Positions 9,377-17,490 of a stretch of DNA of 64,000 nt are shown here, piece after piece. The notes beneath the pieces are model-generated. The model was not told where the DNA came from and searched no databases. It worked only from the letters and a program-made list of their open reading frames with translations. Source of the stretch: Cesiribacter sp. SM1. Lineage in GTDB: Bacteria > Bacteroidota > Bacteroidia > Cytophagales > Cyclobacteriaceae. Each line of letters opens with the position of its first letter. The stretch's first letter is position 1. The position numbers and the translations under genes are program-made. Location of the stretch: NCBI RefSeq assembly GCF_020178975.1, contig NZ_JAHXBU010000043.1, positions 62,001 to 126,000 of the forward strand, in the 5' to 3' direction.

Positions 9377-11392
9377 ATGAACATGAAATACTACTCATCC
9401 GATAAGTCCGGGAACCTGAACATGATTCGCTGCATACTGTTGCTGTTGTGCCTGCTTGCTGCCAGCCCGGGCCGGGCCCAACAGGCCCCTTTTCAAAGGG
9501 GTGTAAACCTCAGCAACTGGTTTCAGGCGCCCCATGTCAGGCAAATACAGTTTGCCAGATATACCAAACAAGATTTCGAGCAGATCAGGAGCCTGGGCTG
9601 CGATGTGATACGGCTGCCCATTAACCTGCACTACATGACCAATGGCGCTCCCGGCTATACCATCGATCCCTTATTCTTTGAATTTATGGATGAAGTCGCT
9701 GGCTGGGCCCATGCGCTTGACCTGCACCTGATCCTTGATAACCACAGTTTTGATCCTGCTGTGAATACCGACCCTGGCGTTGGATCTGTGCTGGAAAAAG
9801 TATGGGCGCAAATGGCCCTGCATTACAAAGATCACCCGGCAAAACTCTACTACGAAATACTGAATGAGCCCCATGGCATAGCCGATGCGCAGTGGAATCC
9901 CATACAGCAAAAAGCCATTGATGCCATCCGCAGGTACGATACCCGCCATACCATTGTAGTAGGCGCCGCCAACTGGAACAGCTACCACAACCTGGCTAAT
10001 CTGCCGGTATATCAGGATGATAACCTTCTTTATACCTTTCATTTTTACGATCCTTTTTTGTTTACCCACCAGGGCGCCAGCTGGACAGATCCCTCCATGG
10101 AAGCACTGGCAGGAATGCCATTCCCCTACCGTGCTGCCGATATGCCCCCTTTCCCCGATGCGCTGAAGGGCAGCTGGCTGGAAAATGCTTACAATAACTA
10201 CCACAACGAAGCTACACTGGCCAGGGTACAGGAGCTGATTGACATAGCGGCCAACTTTCAGCAACAAAGAGGTGTGCCGGTTTTCTGTGGGGAGTTTGGC
10301 GTGTACATGCCTAATAGTCCGGTGCAGGACCGGGTGTACTGGTACAAGGAGGTACGCAGCTATATGGAAGAAAAGGGAATTGCCTGGACAAGCTGGGATT
10401 ACCACGGAGGCTATGGCTTGTTTAAAGCAGGTGGCAGTGAACTGTTTGACCATGACTTGAACCTGCCCCTGCTGGAGGCGCTGGGGCTGCAGGTGCCAGC
10501 ACAAACAGAATATATTAAAAAGCCCCTCACCGACGGCTTTGCCATCTACACAGATTACCTGGGGCCACAAATTGTTGAAGCCACTTATGGCAACGGGCTC
10601 GTGGACTACTACGCTGCAGACAAACCAAATAACGGCCAGTACACCATGGCATGGGAAGGTGCAGATCAGTACAACAGCATTGTATTAGATTTCAGGCCAG
10701 ACAAAGATCTATCGCAATTAGTGGCAGCTGGCTACGCCCTGGACTTTATCTTCAGGGCTGCAGCACCTGTTACCTCATTCGATATTCGGTTTATTGACAG
10801 CAAAACAACAGATCCGGAAGACCTGCCCTGGCGAAGCCGCATTACGATTGACGAAAGCCGCACAGCCTTCGACAGCCGCTGGCACCACCTGCACATTCCA
10901 TTAAGCCAGTTTAGCGAACAAGGCACCTGGCACGATAATGCCTGGCATAATCCCGAAGGGAAATTCGACTGGTCGGCCATAGACCGGCTGGAAATTACTG
11001 CCGAACACGCTCCACTTGGCGACACTAAGCTATGGTTCGACAACCTCTACATTACCAATGCCGACACAGCCAGGATACTGGAAACAGCGGTTTTTACGGG
11101 AGAAGGAGAAGAAGATGATGATGAGGGAGGTATCACCGGCCTGGAAGAAAGCGTAGAAAAGTTGGGTATTTCAATCTATCCTAACCCAGGCACCAATTAC
11201 CTGGTACTGGAGAGCAGTTCTGCAGACAGTATAAAAATTGAAATGCTGGATGCCCAGGGCAGGCAGTGCATTATACATCGCTTCAAACAAAGTACAAAAC
11301 TCGAACTCTCCAGCCTGCCTGCAGGCCTGTACCTGATAAGATTAACCCAAAGCAGCGGCCGCCATGCTACATACAGGTTTGTGAAGAGGTAA
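9377..11392 (+). CDS. Secreted GH5 endoglucanase-type glycoside hydrolase with carbohydrate-binding-like module and T9SS sorting domain
   Basis: 671 residues. Start at 9377 is backed by AGGAGGT upstream; an ATG at 9422 would directly begin the signal peptide (MIRCILLLLCLLAAS). The GH5 barrel spans about residues 38-370, with ILNEPHG containing the acid/base Glu164 and FCGEFGVY containing the nucleophile Glu306. Residues ~385-565 form a beta-rich module (YTMAWEGADQYNSIVLDF to KLWFDNLYIT) similar to CBM11-like domains. The last ~80 residues (ISIYPNPGTNYLVLES to GLYLIRLTQSSG) form a type A type IX secretion domain. It probably cleaves beta-1,4-glucan or mannan outside the cell. Confidence 0.93.
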   Translation: MNMKYYSSDKSGNLNMIRCILLLLCLLAASPGRAQQAPFQRGVNLSNWFQAPHVRQIQFARYTKQDFEQIRSLGCDVIRLPINLHYMTNGAPGYTIDPLFFEFMDEVAGWAHALDLHLILDNHSFDPAVNTDPGVGSVLEKVWAQMALHYKDHPAKLYYEILNEPHGIADAQWNPIQQKAIDAIRRYDTRHTIVVGAANWNSYHNLANLPVYQDDNLLYTFHFYDPFLFTHQGASWTDPSMEALAGMPFPYRAADMPPFPDALKGSWLENAYNNYHNEATLARVQELIDIAANFQQQRGVPVFCGEFGVYMPNSPVQDRVYWYKEVRSYMEEKGIAWTSWDYHGGYGLFKAGGSELFDHDLNLPLLEALGLQVPAQTEYIKKPLTDGFAIYTDYLGPQIVEATYGNGLVDYYAADKPNNGQYTMAWEGADQYNSIVLDFRPDKDLSQLVAAGYALDFIFRAAAPVTSFDIRFIDSKTTDPEDLPWRSRITIDESRTAFDSRWHHLHIPLSQFSEQGTWHDNAWHNPEGKFDWSAIDRLEITAEHAPLGDTKLWFDNLYITNADTARILETAVFTGEGEEDDDEGGITGLEESVEKLGISIYPNPGTNYLVLESSSADSIKIEMLDAQGRQCIIHRFKQSTKLELSSLPAGLYLIRLTQSSGRHATYRFVKR

Positions 11393-11585
11393 AAATAGAG
11401 AAGCCTTTCCAGGGGTAACTATCCTCCGGATTTTGGCAAAAAGCTGTTTTATGGCTGTTGGATATAGGTGGCTTTATTGCCTGATCCGGAACCTCTAGTA
11501 TGTGCCACTCAATAAAAATACCATGTTATTTTGCACCCAAACCTGGCAGCACAATCAGGATGTGCGCAATATGGCAGCTTTGATA

Positions 11586-11626
11586 TTTGTAAAGCCGGAA
11601 CTTATTGATATATTTCGATGTATCTA
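11586..11626 (+). promoter_or_regulatory. Promoter and overlapping operator of the ArsR-type regulator
   Basis: TTTG (11586-11589), 19 bases, then TATATTTC (11609-11616) fits the Bacteroidota -33/-7 layout. The -7 box lies inside a 22-base imperfect palindrome (11605-11626) with half-sites TTGATATAT and ATGTATC. The same element recurs at 11945 with 19 of 22 bases identical. Binding here would block the promoter, which is the usual geometry for autorepression. Confidence 0.7.
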
Positions 11627-11631
11627 TACAT

Positions 11632-11925
11632 ATGACAGTAACACTTAAACAACTTGAAAAAATATCCAAAGCCCTGGGCGATGTAAACCGGCTGAAAATT
11701 CTTCAGCTGATTGCAAAGCATGGAGGCATTGGACAGTGTGCTGCCATACAGGAATGCATAGAGCTGGCTCAACCTTCTGTTAGCCACCACATTAAAATAT
11801 TAATTGAGGCTGGCCTGATTGAGGCCCAGAAAGAAGGAAGGAATCATAAGTATATTTTGAACAGGGATACTTTTGATGCCTACCTGGAGGCAATGAGTAA
11901 ACAGGTTCTGGTAGCACAAGATTAA
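11632..11925 (+). CDS. ArsR-family winged-helix transcriptional regulator
   Basis: 97 residues from the ATG at 11632; an in-frame TTG at 11605 lies inside the operator and is rejected. The protein is one winged helix-turn-helix domain: LEKISKALGDVNRLKILQLI, then the recognition helix QPSVSHHIKILIEAGLIEA and the wing KEGRNHKYILN. Cysteines occur at GQCAAIQEC, but the ELCVCDL metal box of arsenic/cadmium sensors is absent, so the signal may be redox-related or organic. Palindromes before this gene and before the nitroreductase gene suggest that it controls both. Confidence 0.88.
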   Translation: MTVTLKQLEKISKALGDVNRLKILQLIAKHGGIGQCAAIQECIELAQPSVSHHIKILIEAGLIEAQKEGRNHKYILNRDTFDAYLEAMSKQVLVAQD

Positions 11926-11944
11926 AAAAAATTTGGCACACATA

Positions 11945-11966
11945 TTGATACATTTCGATATATCAA
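11945..11966 (+). promoter_or_regulatory. Second ArsR-type operator, upstream of the nitroreductase gene
   Basis: A 22-base palindrome with outer half-sites TTGATACAT and ATATATCAA around a TTCG core. It matches the element at 11605-11626 in 19 of 22 positions and is the more symmetric copy. It contains TACATTTC, a possible -7 box, and lies 70 bases before the nitroreductase ATG. Confidence 0.68.
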
Positions 11967-12036
11967 ATAAATGTTCAAACTCTGTTATTGATTCAGAGCA
12001 TAGAAATTCAAAATAAACAACCTTAAAACAAAGACT

Positions 12037-12687
12037 ATGGATATCTTAAAGTCACTGGAATGGCGCTACGCTTCAAAAAGAATGAATGGTGAGCAGGTGC
12101 CACAGGAAAAAGTAGACAGAATTCTGGAAGCCATTCGCCTGGCTCCATCATCTATGGGCATGCAGCCTTATACAGTATTAGTGATCGAAGACCAGGAGCT
12201 GAAAAAGCAGATACAGCCAATTGCCTACAACCAGCCCCAGATTGTGGAAAGCTCGCACCTGCTGGTGTTTACAGCCTGGGCCAATGTTACCCCTGAGCAT
12301 ATTGAGGAGTACATAAACTATACCGCAAAAGTGAGAAGCATGCCGGTAGAGAAACTGAACGATTTTAAGAGCAGCCTGCTGAACATGGCCAAAAACCGCA
12401 CGGCAGAAGAAAACTTTCAGTGGTCGGCCCGCCAGGCTTACATAGCCTTTGGTACCGCCCTGGTGGCTGCAGCATCAGAAAAAGTAGATGCTACTCCTAT
12501 GGAAGGCTTTAACAATGCTGCGCTGGATGAGCTACTCAGGCTGGAAGAAAAAGGCCTGAAGAGCGTTACGCTGCTGCCCCTTGGCTATAGGGATGCCGAT
12601 CAGGACTGGCTGGCGAAGCTGCCTAAAGTAAGAAGGGAAAAAGATAAGCTCTTTATCCAGCAGGATGCAAAAGAGCTTGTTGTCTAA
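12037..12687 (+). CDS. NAD(P)H-dependent nitroreductase-family oxidoreductase
   Basis: 216 residues, an FMN-binding nitroreductase fold of the NfsB/YdgI kind. Motifs include EWRYASKRMNGEQVP (FMN phosphate contacts), RLAPSSMGMQPYTVLVI, SARQAYIAFGTALVAAAS and the late GYRDADQDWLAKLPKVRR. Family members reduce nitro-aromatics, quinones or flavins by two-electron transfer. It follows the ArsR gene and carries its own copy of the operator, so it is probably derepressed with it. The DsbA/FrnE gene comes 140 bases later. The natural substrate is unknown. Confidence 0.9.
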   Translation: MDILKSLEWRYASKRMNGEQVPQEKVDRILEAIRLAPSSMGMQPYTVLVIEDQELKKQIQPIAYNQPQIVESSHLLVFTAWANVTPEHIEEYINYTAKVRSMPVEKLNDFKSSLLNMAKNRTAEENFQWSARQAYIAFGTALVAAASEKVDATPMEGFNNAALDELLRLEEKGLKSVTLLPLGYRDADQDWLAKLPKVRREKDKLFIQQDAKELVV

Positions 12688-12827
12688 ACAGATTCCCTCT
12701 ATTTAGAGCATTCGCCCTTACATTAAAGTGTGAATCTCTAAACAGAGCCCGATGATAACAGACACTGGAGCTGCCGCGCTAAACGGCAGTACTTCTTTTC
12801 CGTTAAAAGAGAATAAAGGCGAGACCA

Positions 12828-13532
12828 ATGAATAAACAAAAGATTAAAATAGATATTGTTTCTGATGTAAACTGCCCATGGTGTTACCTGGGTGAACAAA
12901 GGCTTAAGAAAGCCATTCAGGAATCAGGCGATGCCTATGAGTTTGAACTGCATTTCAAACCTTTTGAGCTGAACCCGAATGCCCCCCAGGAGGGCGAACC
13001 TAAAGATGAATACTTTATCAGGAATTACGGTGCCGAGGCAATGCCCCGCCTGAATGCCTCCAGCAAGCAGCTCGAAAAAATGGGCAAAGCAGAGGGTGCC
13101 GAGTTTAACTTTGATAAAGCAAATGTTGTGCACAATACCTTTAACGGCCACCGCCTTATCTGGCTGGCAGAGCAGTATGGTGTACAGGAAGCGGTGGCTC
13201 ATGCCCTTTTCAGGAGCAACTTTTCTGAAGGGCAGAATGTAAACGACCTGCAGGTGCTTAAAGAAATTGGCGTTGCCAACGGCATACCAGCCGAGCGCCT
13301 GGACAGTTTCTTCAGCAGCGATGAAGGTAAAAGCGAAGTAAAATCTCTGGAACGCTGGGCACAGCAGTCGGGCATTACTGGTGTACCAGCCTTTATCTTT
13401 AACGATAAATACCTGGTGAGCGGAGCTCAGCCTGCCGAAACACTAAGGCAGGTATTTAGCCAGCTGACACCAAGCCTGCAGCCCCTTGATACCAGTGGCG
13501 ATAGCTGCAGCATTGAAGACGGCAACTGCTAA
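12828..13532 (+). CDS. FrnE-like DsbA-family thiol oxidoreductase
   Basis: 234 residues with no signal peptide, so cytoplasmic. The thioredoxin fold with helical insertion begins VSDVNCPWCYLGEQRL, giving the CPWC active site (Cys16/Cys19). GVPAFIFNDKYLVSGAQP is the cis-proline strand. The C-terminus has two more cysteines (GDSCSIEDGNC), reminiscent of the extra disulfide in FrnE proteins. FrnE proteins act as cytoplasmic disulfide isomerases in oxidative stress. Its place beside nitroreductase and methionine sulfoxide reductase genes fits that role. Confidence 0.88.
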   Translation: MNKQKIKIDIVSDVNCPWCYLGEQRLKKAIQESGDAYEFELHFKPFELNPNAPQEGEPKDEYFIRNYGAEAMPRLNASSKQLEKMGKAEGAEFNFDKANVVHNTFNGHRLIWLAEQYGVQEAVAHALFRSNFSEGQNVNDLQVLKEIGVANGIPAERLDSFFSSDEGKSEVKSLERWAQQSGITGVPAFIFNDKYLVSGAQPAETLRQVFSQLTPSLQPLDTSGDSCSIEDGNC

Positions 13533-13737
13533 GTTTTTGATTTGAAGGCTTGCTGATTACTGTACAAAGCCTGATAATATTTAACATTCAATGAAGGGGC
13601 AGCAGGTAACATGCTGCCCTTTCGGCACTATAGCCCTCGCACCTAAGCAGCTTAGCCTGCTGCATCAGTTTAACACCAGGAAAATTGAAACAAAGGAGCG
13701 GTATATACGCGTACCACCTATTAAATACAGAACCAAT

Positions 13738-14136
13738 ATGGAAACAGCCAGAAATAAAGAAGGATACAATAGCCTTACACCCGAAGAAGAAAGAATCATC
13801 CTGTACAAAGGAACAGAAATGCCTTATACAGGCAAATATGATACGCATTTTGCTGCAGGTCTGTACCTGTGCAAAAGATGTAATGCCCCGTTATACCGTT
13901 CAGATGATAAATTTAACTCTCACTGCGGCTGGCCCAGCTTCGATGATGAAATTGAAGGAGCCGTAGAACGAGTACCCGATGCAGACGGCAGGCGCACCGA
14001 AATTGTATGCGCCAACTGCAAGGGGCACCTGGGTCACGTTTTTGAAGGGGAATACCTCACCGATAAGAACGTAAGGCACTGTGTAAACTCAATTTCCCTG
14101 AAGTTTGTACCCACCGAAGAATTGCAGAATCAGTAA
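13738..14136 (+). CDS. msrB: Peptide-methionine (R)-S-oxide reductase MsrB
   Basis: 132 residues from the ATG at 13738; the frame runs back to 13591, but that stretch looks non-coding. Reduces methionine-R-sulfoxide in proteins with thioredoxin. The SelR domain is complete: [19 protein letters not shown], zinc cysteines in CKRC and [12 protein letters not shown] with the possible recycling cysteine, GHLGHVF, and RHCVNSISL with the catalytic cysteine. No signal peptide. A strong hairpin and then a second MsrB-like gene follow. Confidence 0.94.
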   Translation: METARNKEGYNSLTPEEERIILYKGTEMPYTGKYDTHFAAGLYLCKRCNAPLYRSDDKFNSHCGWPSFDDEIEGAVERVPDADGRRTEIVCANCKGHLGHVFEGEYLTDKNVRHCVNSISLKFVPTEELQNQ

Positions 14137-14165
14137 TGCTGCATCTGTAGAGGTATAATCCATTA

Positions 14166-14208
14166 GGAGATAAGCCGGCTGCTCAACATAAGCAGCCGGC
14201 TTATCTCC
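14166..14208. terminator. Strong hairpin between the two msrB genes
   Basis: An 18-base-pair perfect stem (14166-14183 with 14191-14208; arm GGAGATAAGCCGGCTGCT) around a 7-base loop. No T run follows on either strand, so it may be a processing or mRNA-stability hairpin rather than a classical terminator. Confidence 0.6.
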
Positions 14209-14228
14209 GGAACTACAACCTAACGCCT

Positions 14229-14588
14229 ATGAGTTGCTTTGTGAACAGAATGCAAAGAAAAAGGGAGCGGAAAACAAGAAATGAACAGCAGGAGATGCTA
14301 ACACCGGCAGCTCCTGCACAGGAAACCTATGCCTGCACCAATTGTGGCAATGAGCTTTTCAGTGCAGCCGCAAAGTTTGATTCAGGCACCGGTTTTCCCA
14401 GTTTCTGGCAGCATATAGACGACCACGTAAAACAACAGTTTCTGGATACCTACGGCCGGGAAAGAATTCAGCTCCTGTGCAGCAGCTGTGGCCAGCACCT
14501 GGGGCACCTCTTCCCCAATAAAAAAACCCCTACCGGAGTCCGGTACTGCATCAACAAAGAAGCCATTGCCATTAGCGAAGAAGTTTGA
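14229..14588 (+). CDS. Short MsrB-like protein (second SelR domain)
   Basis: 119 residues or slightly fewer (an ATG at 14250 is also possible). The zinc and catalytic parts are present: CTNCG, CSSCG, GHLGHLF and RYCINKEAI with the catalytic cysteine. The usual N-terminal part (PFTGKY segment) is replaced by a short basic leader (MQRKRERKTRNEQQ), and the SHCGWPSF position reads SGTGFPSF, so the recycling cysteine found in the neighbour is missing. It is probably still an R-sulfoxide reductase, but with different recycling chemistry or substrate. Confidence 0.82.
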   Translation: MSCFVNRMQRKRERKTRNEQQEMLTPAAPAQETYACTNCGNELFSAAAKFDSGTGFPSFWQHIDDHVKQQFLDTYGRERIQLLCSSCGQHLGHLFPNKKTPTGVRYCINKEAIAISEEV

Positions 14589-14698
14589 AGCTGCCTGTCC
14601 TATCCTGTGGACAGGCTTTTTTATGCTCCTGTGCTATGTTTGCGGGGGCAGACCAGTTACCAGACATACCAGACTACCAGTGTACCGGCCGGCTTGCC

Positions 14699-15382
14699 TT
14701 ATTGCTGTTTCAGCACTTTAGAGCAGGCAATGCCATTGGTATTTGTGGCAGTATCCAGCAGTATCTTCTGCCCCCTGGGCGAGAGTCCAAAGCTATCCAC
14801 CTCCCGGCTTAGCCGCTCACAGTCACCACAGCCATATAAATAGCCATTTACCCGTGCAGCTGCCGTAGAATTAACAAACGCCTCAAGCCCCGGATACATG
14901 GCCCTGAACTCTGCCAGCAGCTCTGGCTGGCGCTGCAGTTTATACTTTTGATGCCGCTCCTCGGCCAGGTAAAACGCCTCAAAAGCATTTACCTCTGTAT
15001 ACACCTTCTGCCCTAATTCAGCCTCCAGTGCCCCTTTCCGCTCCAGGATCTGCTGTTTTTGCCCATCATCATGATAGAAAAATGCAGAAGCATACTGCCT
15101 TTTCCAGGGCTCCCGAATGGGAGTACGCTTATCAAAAAACAGGTCCAGTATAGCTGAAAAGCAGGCCTTATCCGGATCGTAATCTACCTGTACTGTCTCA
15201 ATATGATCCTCCAGCTGCTTGTAGGTGGGGTTTTCAGTACTACCGCCTGCATAGCCAACACGGGTGCTAACAACGCCTTCCATACAGCCAAAAATAGCAT
15301 CCGGACTCCAGAAACAGCCCATAGAAAAGGTAGCAGTCTCCAGCTTAGCAGGATCTATGAGATCAATAGCAGGTCTTTGCAT
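14699..15382 (-). CDS. msrA: Peptide-methionine (S)-S-oxide reductase MsrA-like
   Basis: 227 residues, no signal peptide. The MsrA core begins FSMGCFWSPDAIF with the catalytic cysteine, then TRVGYAGGSTENPTY, HIETVQVDYDP, IREPWKRQYASAFFYH and EAFYLAEERHQKY. The usual acidic partner in GCFWxxE is Asp here (GCFWSPD). Two more cysteines in YLYGCGDCERL near residue 190 probably take part in recycling. It faces the msrB genes tail to tail, so all three sulfoxide reductases sit within 1.7 kb. Confidence 0.93.
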   Translation of the reverse strand: MQRPAIDLIDPAKLETATFSMGCFWSPDAIFGCMEGVVSTRVGYAGGSTENPTYKQLEDHIETVQVDYDPDKACFSAILDLFFDKRTPIREPWKRQYASAFFYHDDGQKQQILERKGALEAELGQKVYTEVNAFEAFYLAEERHQKYKLQRQPELLAEFRAMYPGLEAFVNSTAAARVNGYLYGCGDCERLSREVDSFGLSPRGQKILLDTATNTNGIACSKVLKQQ

Positions 15383-15409
15383 GTTTATTTACTATTATTT
15401 TAAGCATTT

Positions 15410-15432
15410 TTTGTATCTTCCTCCAATACAAA
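15410..15432. promoter_or_regulatory. Inverted repeat in the msrA divergent promoter region
   Basis: TTTGTAT, nine bases, ATACAAA form an exact dyad between msrA and the gene at 15444. TATCTTCC inside it could be the -7 box of the rightward gene. The dyad may be a regulator site, but there is only one copy. Confidence 0.35.
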
Positions 15433-15443
15433 CTGTAACATTT

Positions 15444-16133
15444 ATGAAAAGCTTTACCCTGACCCTTATTTTTTCTGTACTAGCTTTTACTCCTTTGTTA
15501 GCCCAATCAACAACAAGGGTTACAGTAGAGGATAATAACATTGAGTACGCACTGAAAGATCATTTATACCGCTTTCCCTCCTTTACAAACGGCAAGGTTT
15601 TTTTACCGAATGGCAGGTTTAACACTGCAAAGCTTAACCTGAATATGCTGTATGACCAGATGCAGTTTATAGATGACAAAAAAGACACCCTTACCATTCT
15701 GTCTCCGGAGCAGTTGCATCATGTAGAAATTGATGGAAAAACGTTTATATATCATAATGAAGGTTTTCTGGAGGTTATAGAAAATTATGAAACAGTATCG
15801 CTTGCCGTTAGCCGCAAACTAAAAATTGCCGACCGCCAGCAAGAGGGGGCCTATGGCTCAAAAAGCTCAACAGCCTCTATTTCAAATATTGGCAGTGCAT
15901 TTACTGACAAACTGCGCTATAACCCCTCTGTATACGAGGATTTACTGGTAAATATCTCTGAAGAATTTTACCTGATCGATGAGGAGTGGAAAATCAGCCC
16001 GCTCAATAAAAAGAACGTATTGCGGGCATTCCCGGAACGCAAAAACGAAATCAGCACATTTTTAAAAGAGAACAGAACCAATTTTAAAAAGGAAAGCTCT
16101 GTAAAGGAGCTGATGAAAATCGCCGCACAATAA
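15444..16133 (+). CDS. Secreted protein of unknown function
   Basis: 229 residues from the ATG at 15444, which begins a clear signal peptide (MKSFTLTLIFSVLAFTPLLAQ); the open frame extends back into msrA antisense sequence. The mature protein is strand-rich in its first half (KVFLPNGRFNTAKLNLNMLYDQMQF, KTFIYHNEGFLEVIENY), with a helical, lysine-rich end (KKNVLRAFPERKNEISTFLKEN). The latter pattern occurs at the end of many uncharacterised Bacteroidota periplasmic proteins. No catalytic motif is visible. It is divergent from msrA across 61 bases. Confidence 0.7.
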   Translation: MKSFTLTLIFSVLAFTPLLAQSTTRVTVEDNNIEYALKDHLYRFPSFTNGKVFLPNGRFNTAKLNLNMLYDQMQFIDDKKDTLTILSPEQLHHVEIDGKTFIYHNEGFLEVIENYETVSLAVSRKLKIADRQQEGAYGSKSSTASISNIGSAFTDKLRYNPSVYEDLLVNISEEFYLIDEEWKISPLNKKNVLRAFPERKNEISTFLKENRTNFKKESSVKELMKIAAQ

Positions 16134-16311
16134 CCTCCATAGAGCTTACCTCTAAAGGCACCTGTTGCGCAAGTTTTAAGCCAAGGCACGCTGCCCATAC
16201 AGAACTCCCCCACCCCTTTTTACAAATCACTTTATAAGAACAGCGGCTTTTATAATCATTTTACAGAGCAGGTAGTTAAACATTTTTACTTTGTAAAAAC
16301 AAAACTTTTTT

Positions 16312-16734
16312 ATGTCCGGAAAACCTGCCAACAAGTTCCGCCACTGCATTCAGGTGCAGGAATCAGATATTGATGAACTGGGCCATGTTAATAATGTAAT
16401 TTACCTGCGCTGGGTGCAGGAGGTAGCGGCTGCCCACTGGAATACTGTAGCGCCGGCACCTATGAAGGAGCAGTACTCCTGGGTGGTAATTCGCCACGAG
16501 ATAGACTACCACCGCCCTGCTTTTATGGGAGATACAATAGAAGGCTTTACCTGGGTGGGCACTCATGAGGGTGCAAAAATGCCCCGCTATGTAAGCCTAT
16601 ATAATGCCGCCAGCAGGGAACTTCTTGCCGAAGCCAAAACTACCTGGTGCCTGCTGGACGCTGCTTCCATGCGCCCCCGGAGAATCAGTGAAGAAATCAG
16701 CAACACCTTTAGCGACTACTCCACCGGCGAATAG
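16312..16734 (+). CDS. Acyl-CoA thioesterase, 4HBT hotdog family
   Basis: 140 residues forming one hotdog domain. The signature ESDIDELGHVNNVIYLRWVQE holds the Asp and Asn/His residues typical of 4-hydroxybenzoyl-CoA/YbgC-like thioesterases. VVIRHEIDYHRPAFMGDTI and AEAKTTWCLLDAAS complete the fold. It probably hydrolyses a short or aromatic acyl-CoA, or an acyl-ACP; the substrate is not predictable. It is a single gene between unrelated neighbours. Confidence 0.88.
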   Translation: MSGKPANKFRHCIQVQESDIDELGHVNNVIYLRWVQEVAAAHWNTVAPAPMKEQYSWVVIRHEIDYHRPAFMGDTIEGFTWVGTHEGAKMPRYVSLYNAASRELLAEAKTTWCLLDAASMRPRRISEEISNTFSDYSTGE

Positions 16735-16893
16735 CCTCCTATCTGAAGAATAAATCAAAAACCAACTCTGGGAAAAGAAAAGAAGCTTTACTGGAAATAA
16801 TTCTGGTGCTAGCTTTACGGGCGCTAAACTTCATTCAGCACACTGAATCAAATTAGCGAGTAAAAAACAGCCTTATACCTTGGTTTAACAAAC

Positions 16894-17343
16894 ATGAAAC
16901 AACTTTTCAGCACCTCTTATAACAGATCTCTTGCCGATATCTGGTTACTCCTTTTGCGCCTTTGTGTAGCAGGCTTTATGCTTACACACGGCATTCCTAA
17001 GCTGCAAAAGCTGCTGGCAGGTGGCGAAATTCAGTTTGGCGACCCGATTGGCATTGGCGTTACGGCTTCCTTTATTCTGATTATTTTTGCCGAAGTAGTG
17101 TGCTCTGTGCTCATAGCCCTGGGCCTTGCAACACGCTTTGCCAGCCTGTCACTGGCCATTGCCATGTCTGTAGCTGCTTTTGTACAGCACGCCGACGATC
17201 CTTTTTCCAGAAAGGAACCTGCCCTGCTTTACCTGCTCATCTATATTACCCTGCTGGTTTTCGGTGCAGGCCGTTATTCGCTGGATGCTAAAATTGGTGG
17301 AGGCAAGAGCACTGGCAAGAAAAAAGCAGCTAAAGGCAGGTAG
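16894..17343 (+). CDS. DoxX-family membrane protein
   Basis: 149 residues with four hydrophobic segments. The DoxX pattern is clear: LLLLRLCVAGFMLTHGIPKL in segment one, then IIFAEVVCSVLIALGLATRFASL, AFVQHADDPFSRKEPALLYL and LLVFGAGRYSLD. The C-terminus is a short lysine-rich tail. DoxX proteins are linked to redox and membrane stress, but their biochemical activity is not settled. TACCTTGG at 16876 may be the -7 box. Confidence 0.9.
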   Translation: MKQLFSTSYNRSLADIWLLLLRLCVAGFMLTHGIPKLQKLLAGGEIQFGDPIGIGVTASFILIIFAEVVCSVLIALGLATRFASLSLAIAMSVAAFVQHADDPFSRKEPALLYLLIYITLLVFGAGRYSLDAKIGGGKSTGKKKAAKGR

Positions 17344-17490
17344 TGGCCTTACCCCCTACGCTGGCTTTGTCACATGCAGCAAATTGCTTGGCCTGGATAC
17401 TATCATCTTTCAAAGAGCATAAGTCTTTATATTTAAAAACAGGGCTAAATTGCGGGCACCATCCTTACCCCCTCCTGGTTTAGTATAACA

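Noticed and set aside
9671-10570. A 299-codon minus-strand frame inside the GH5 gene
   Set aside because: It is fully antisense to the catalytic domain with both glutamates, and its product is low in typical protein patterns.
11632-11925. Classical arsenic-resistance regulator
   Set aside because: The ELCVCDL metal box is missing and no arsenate reductase, arsenite efflux or permease gene is adjacent.
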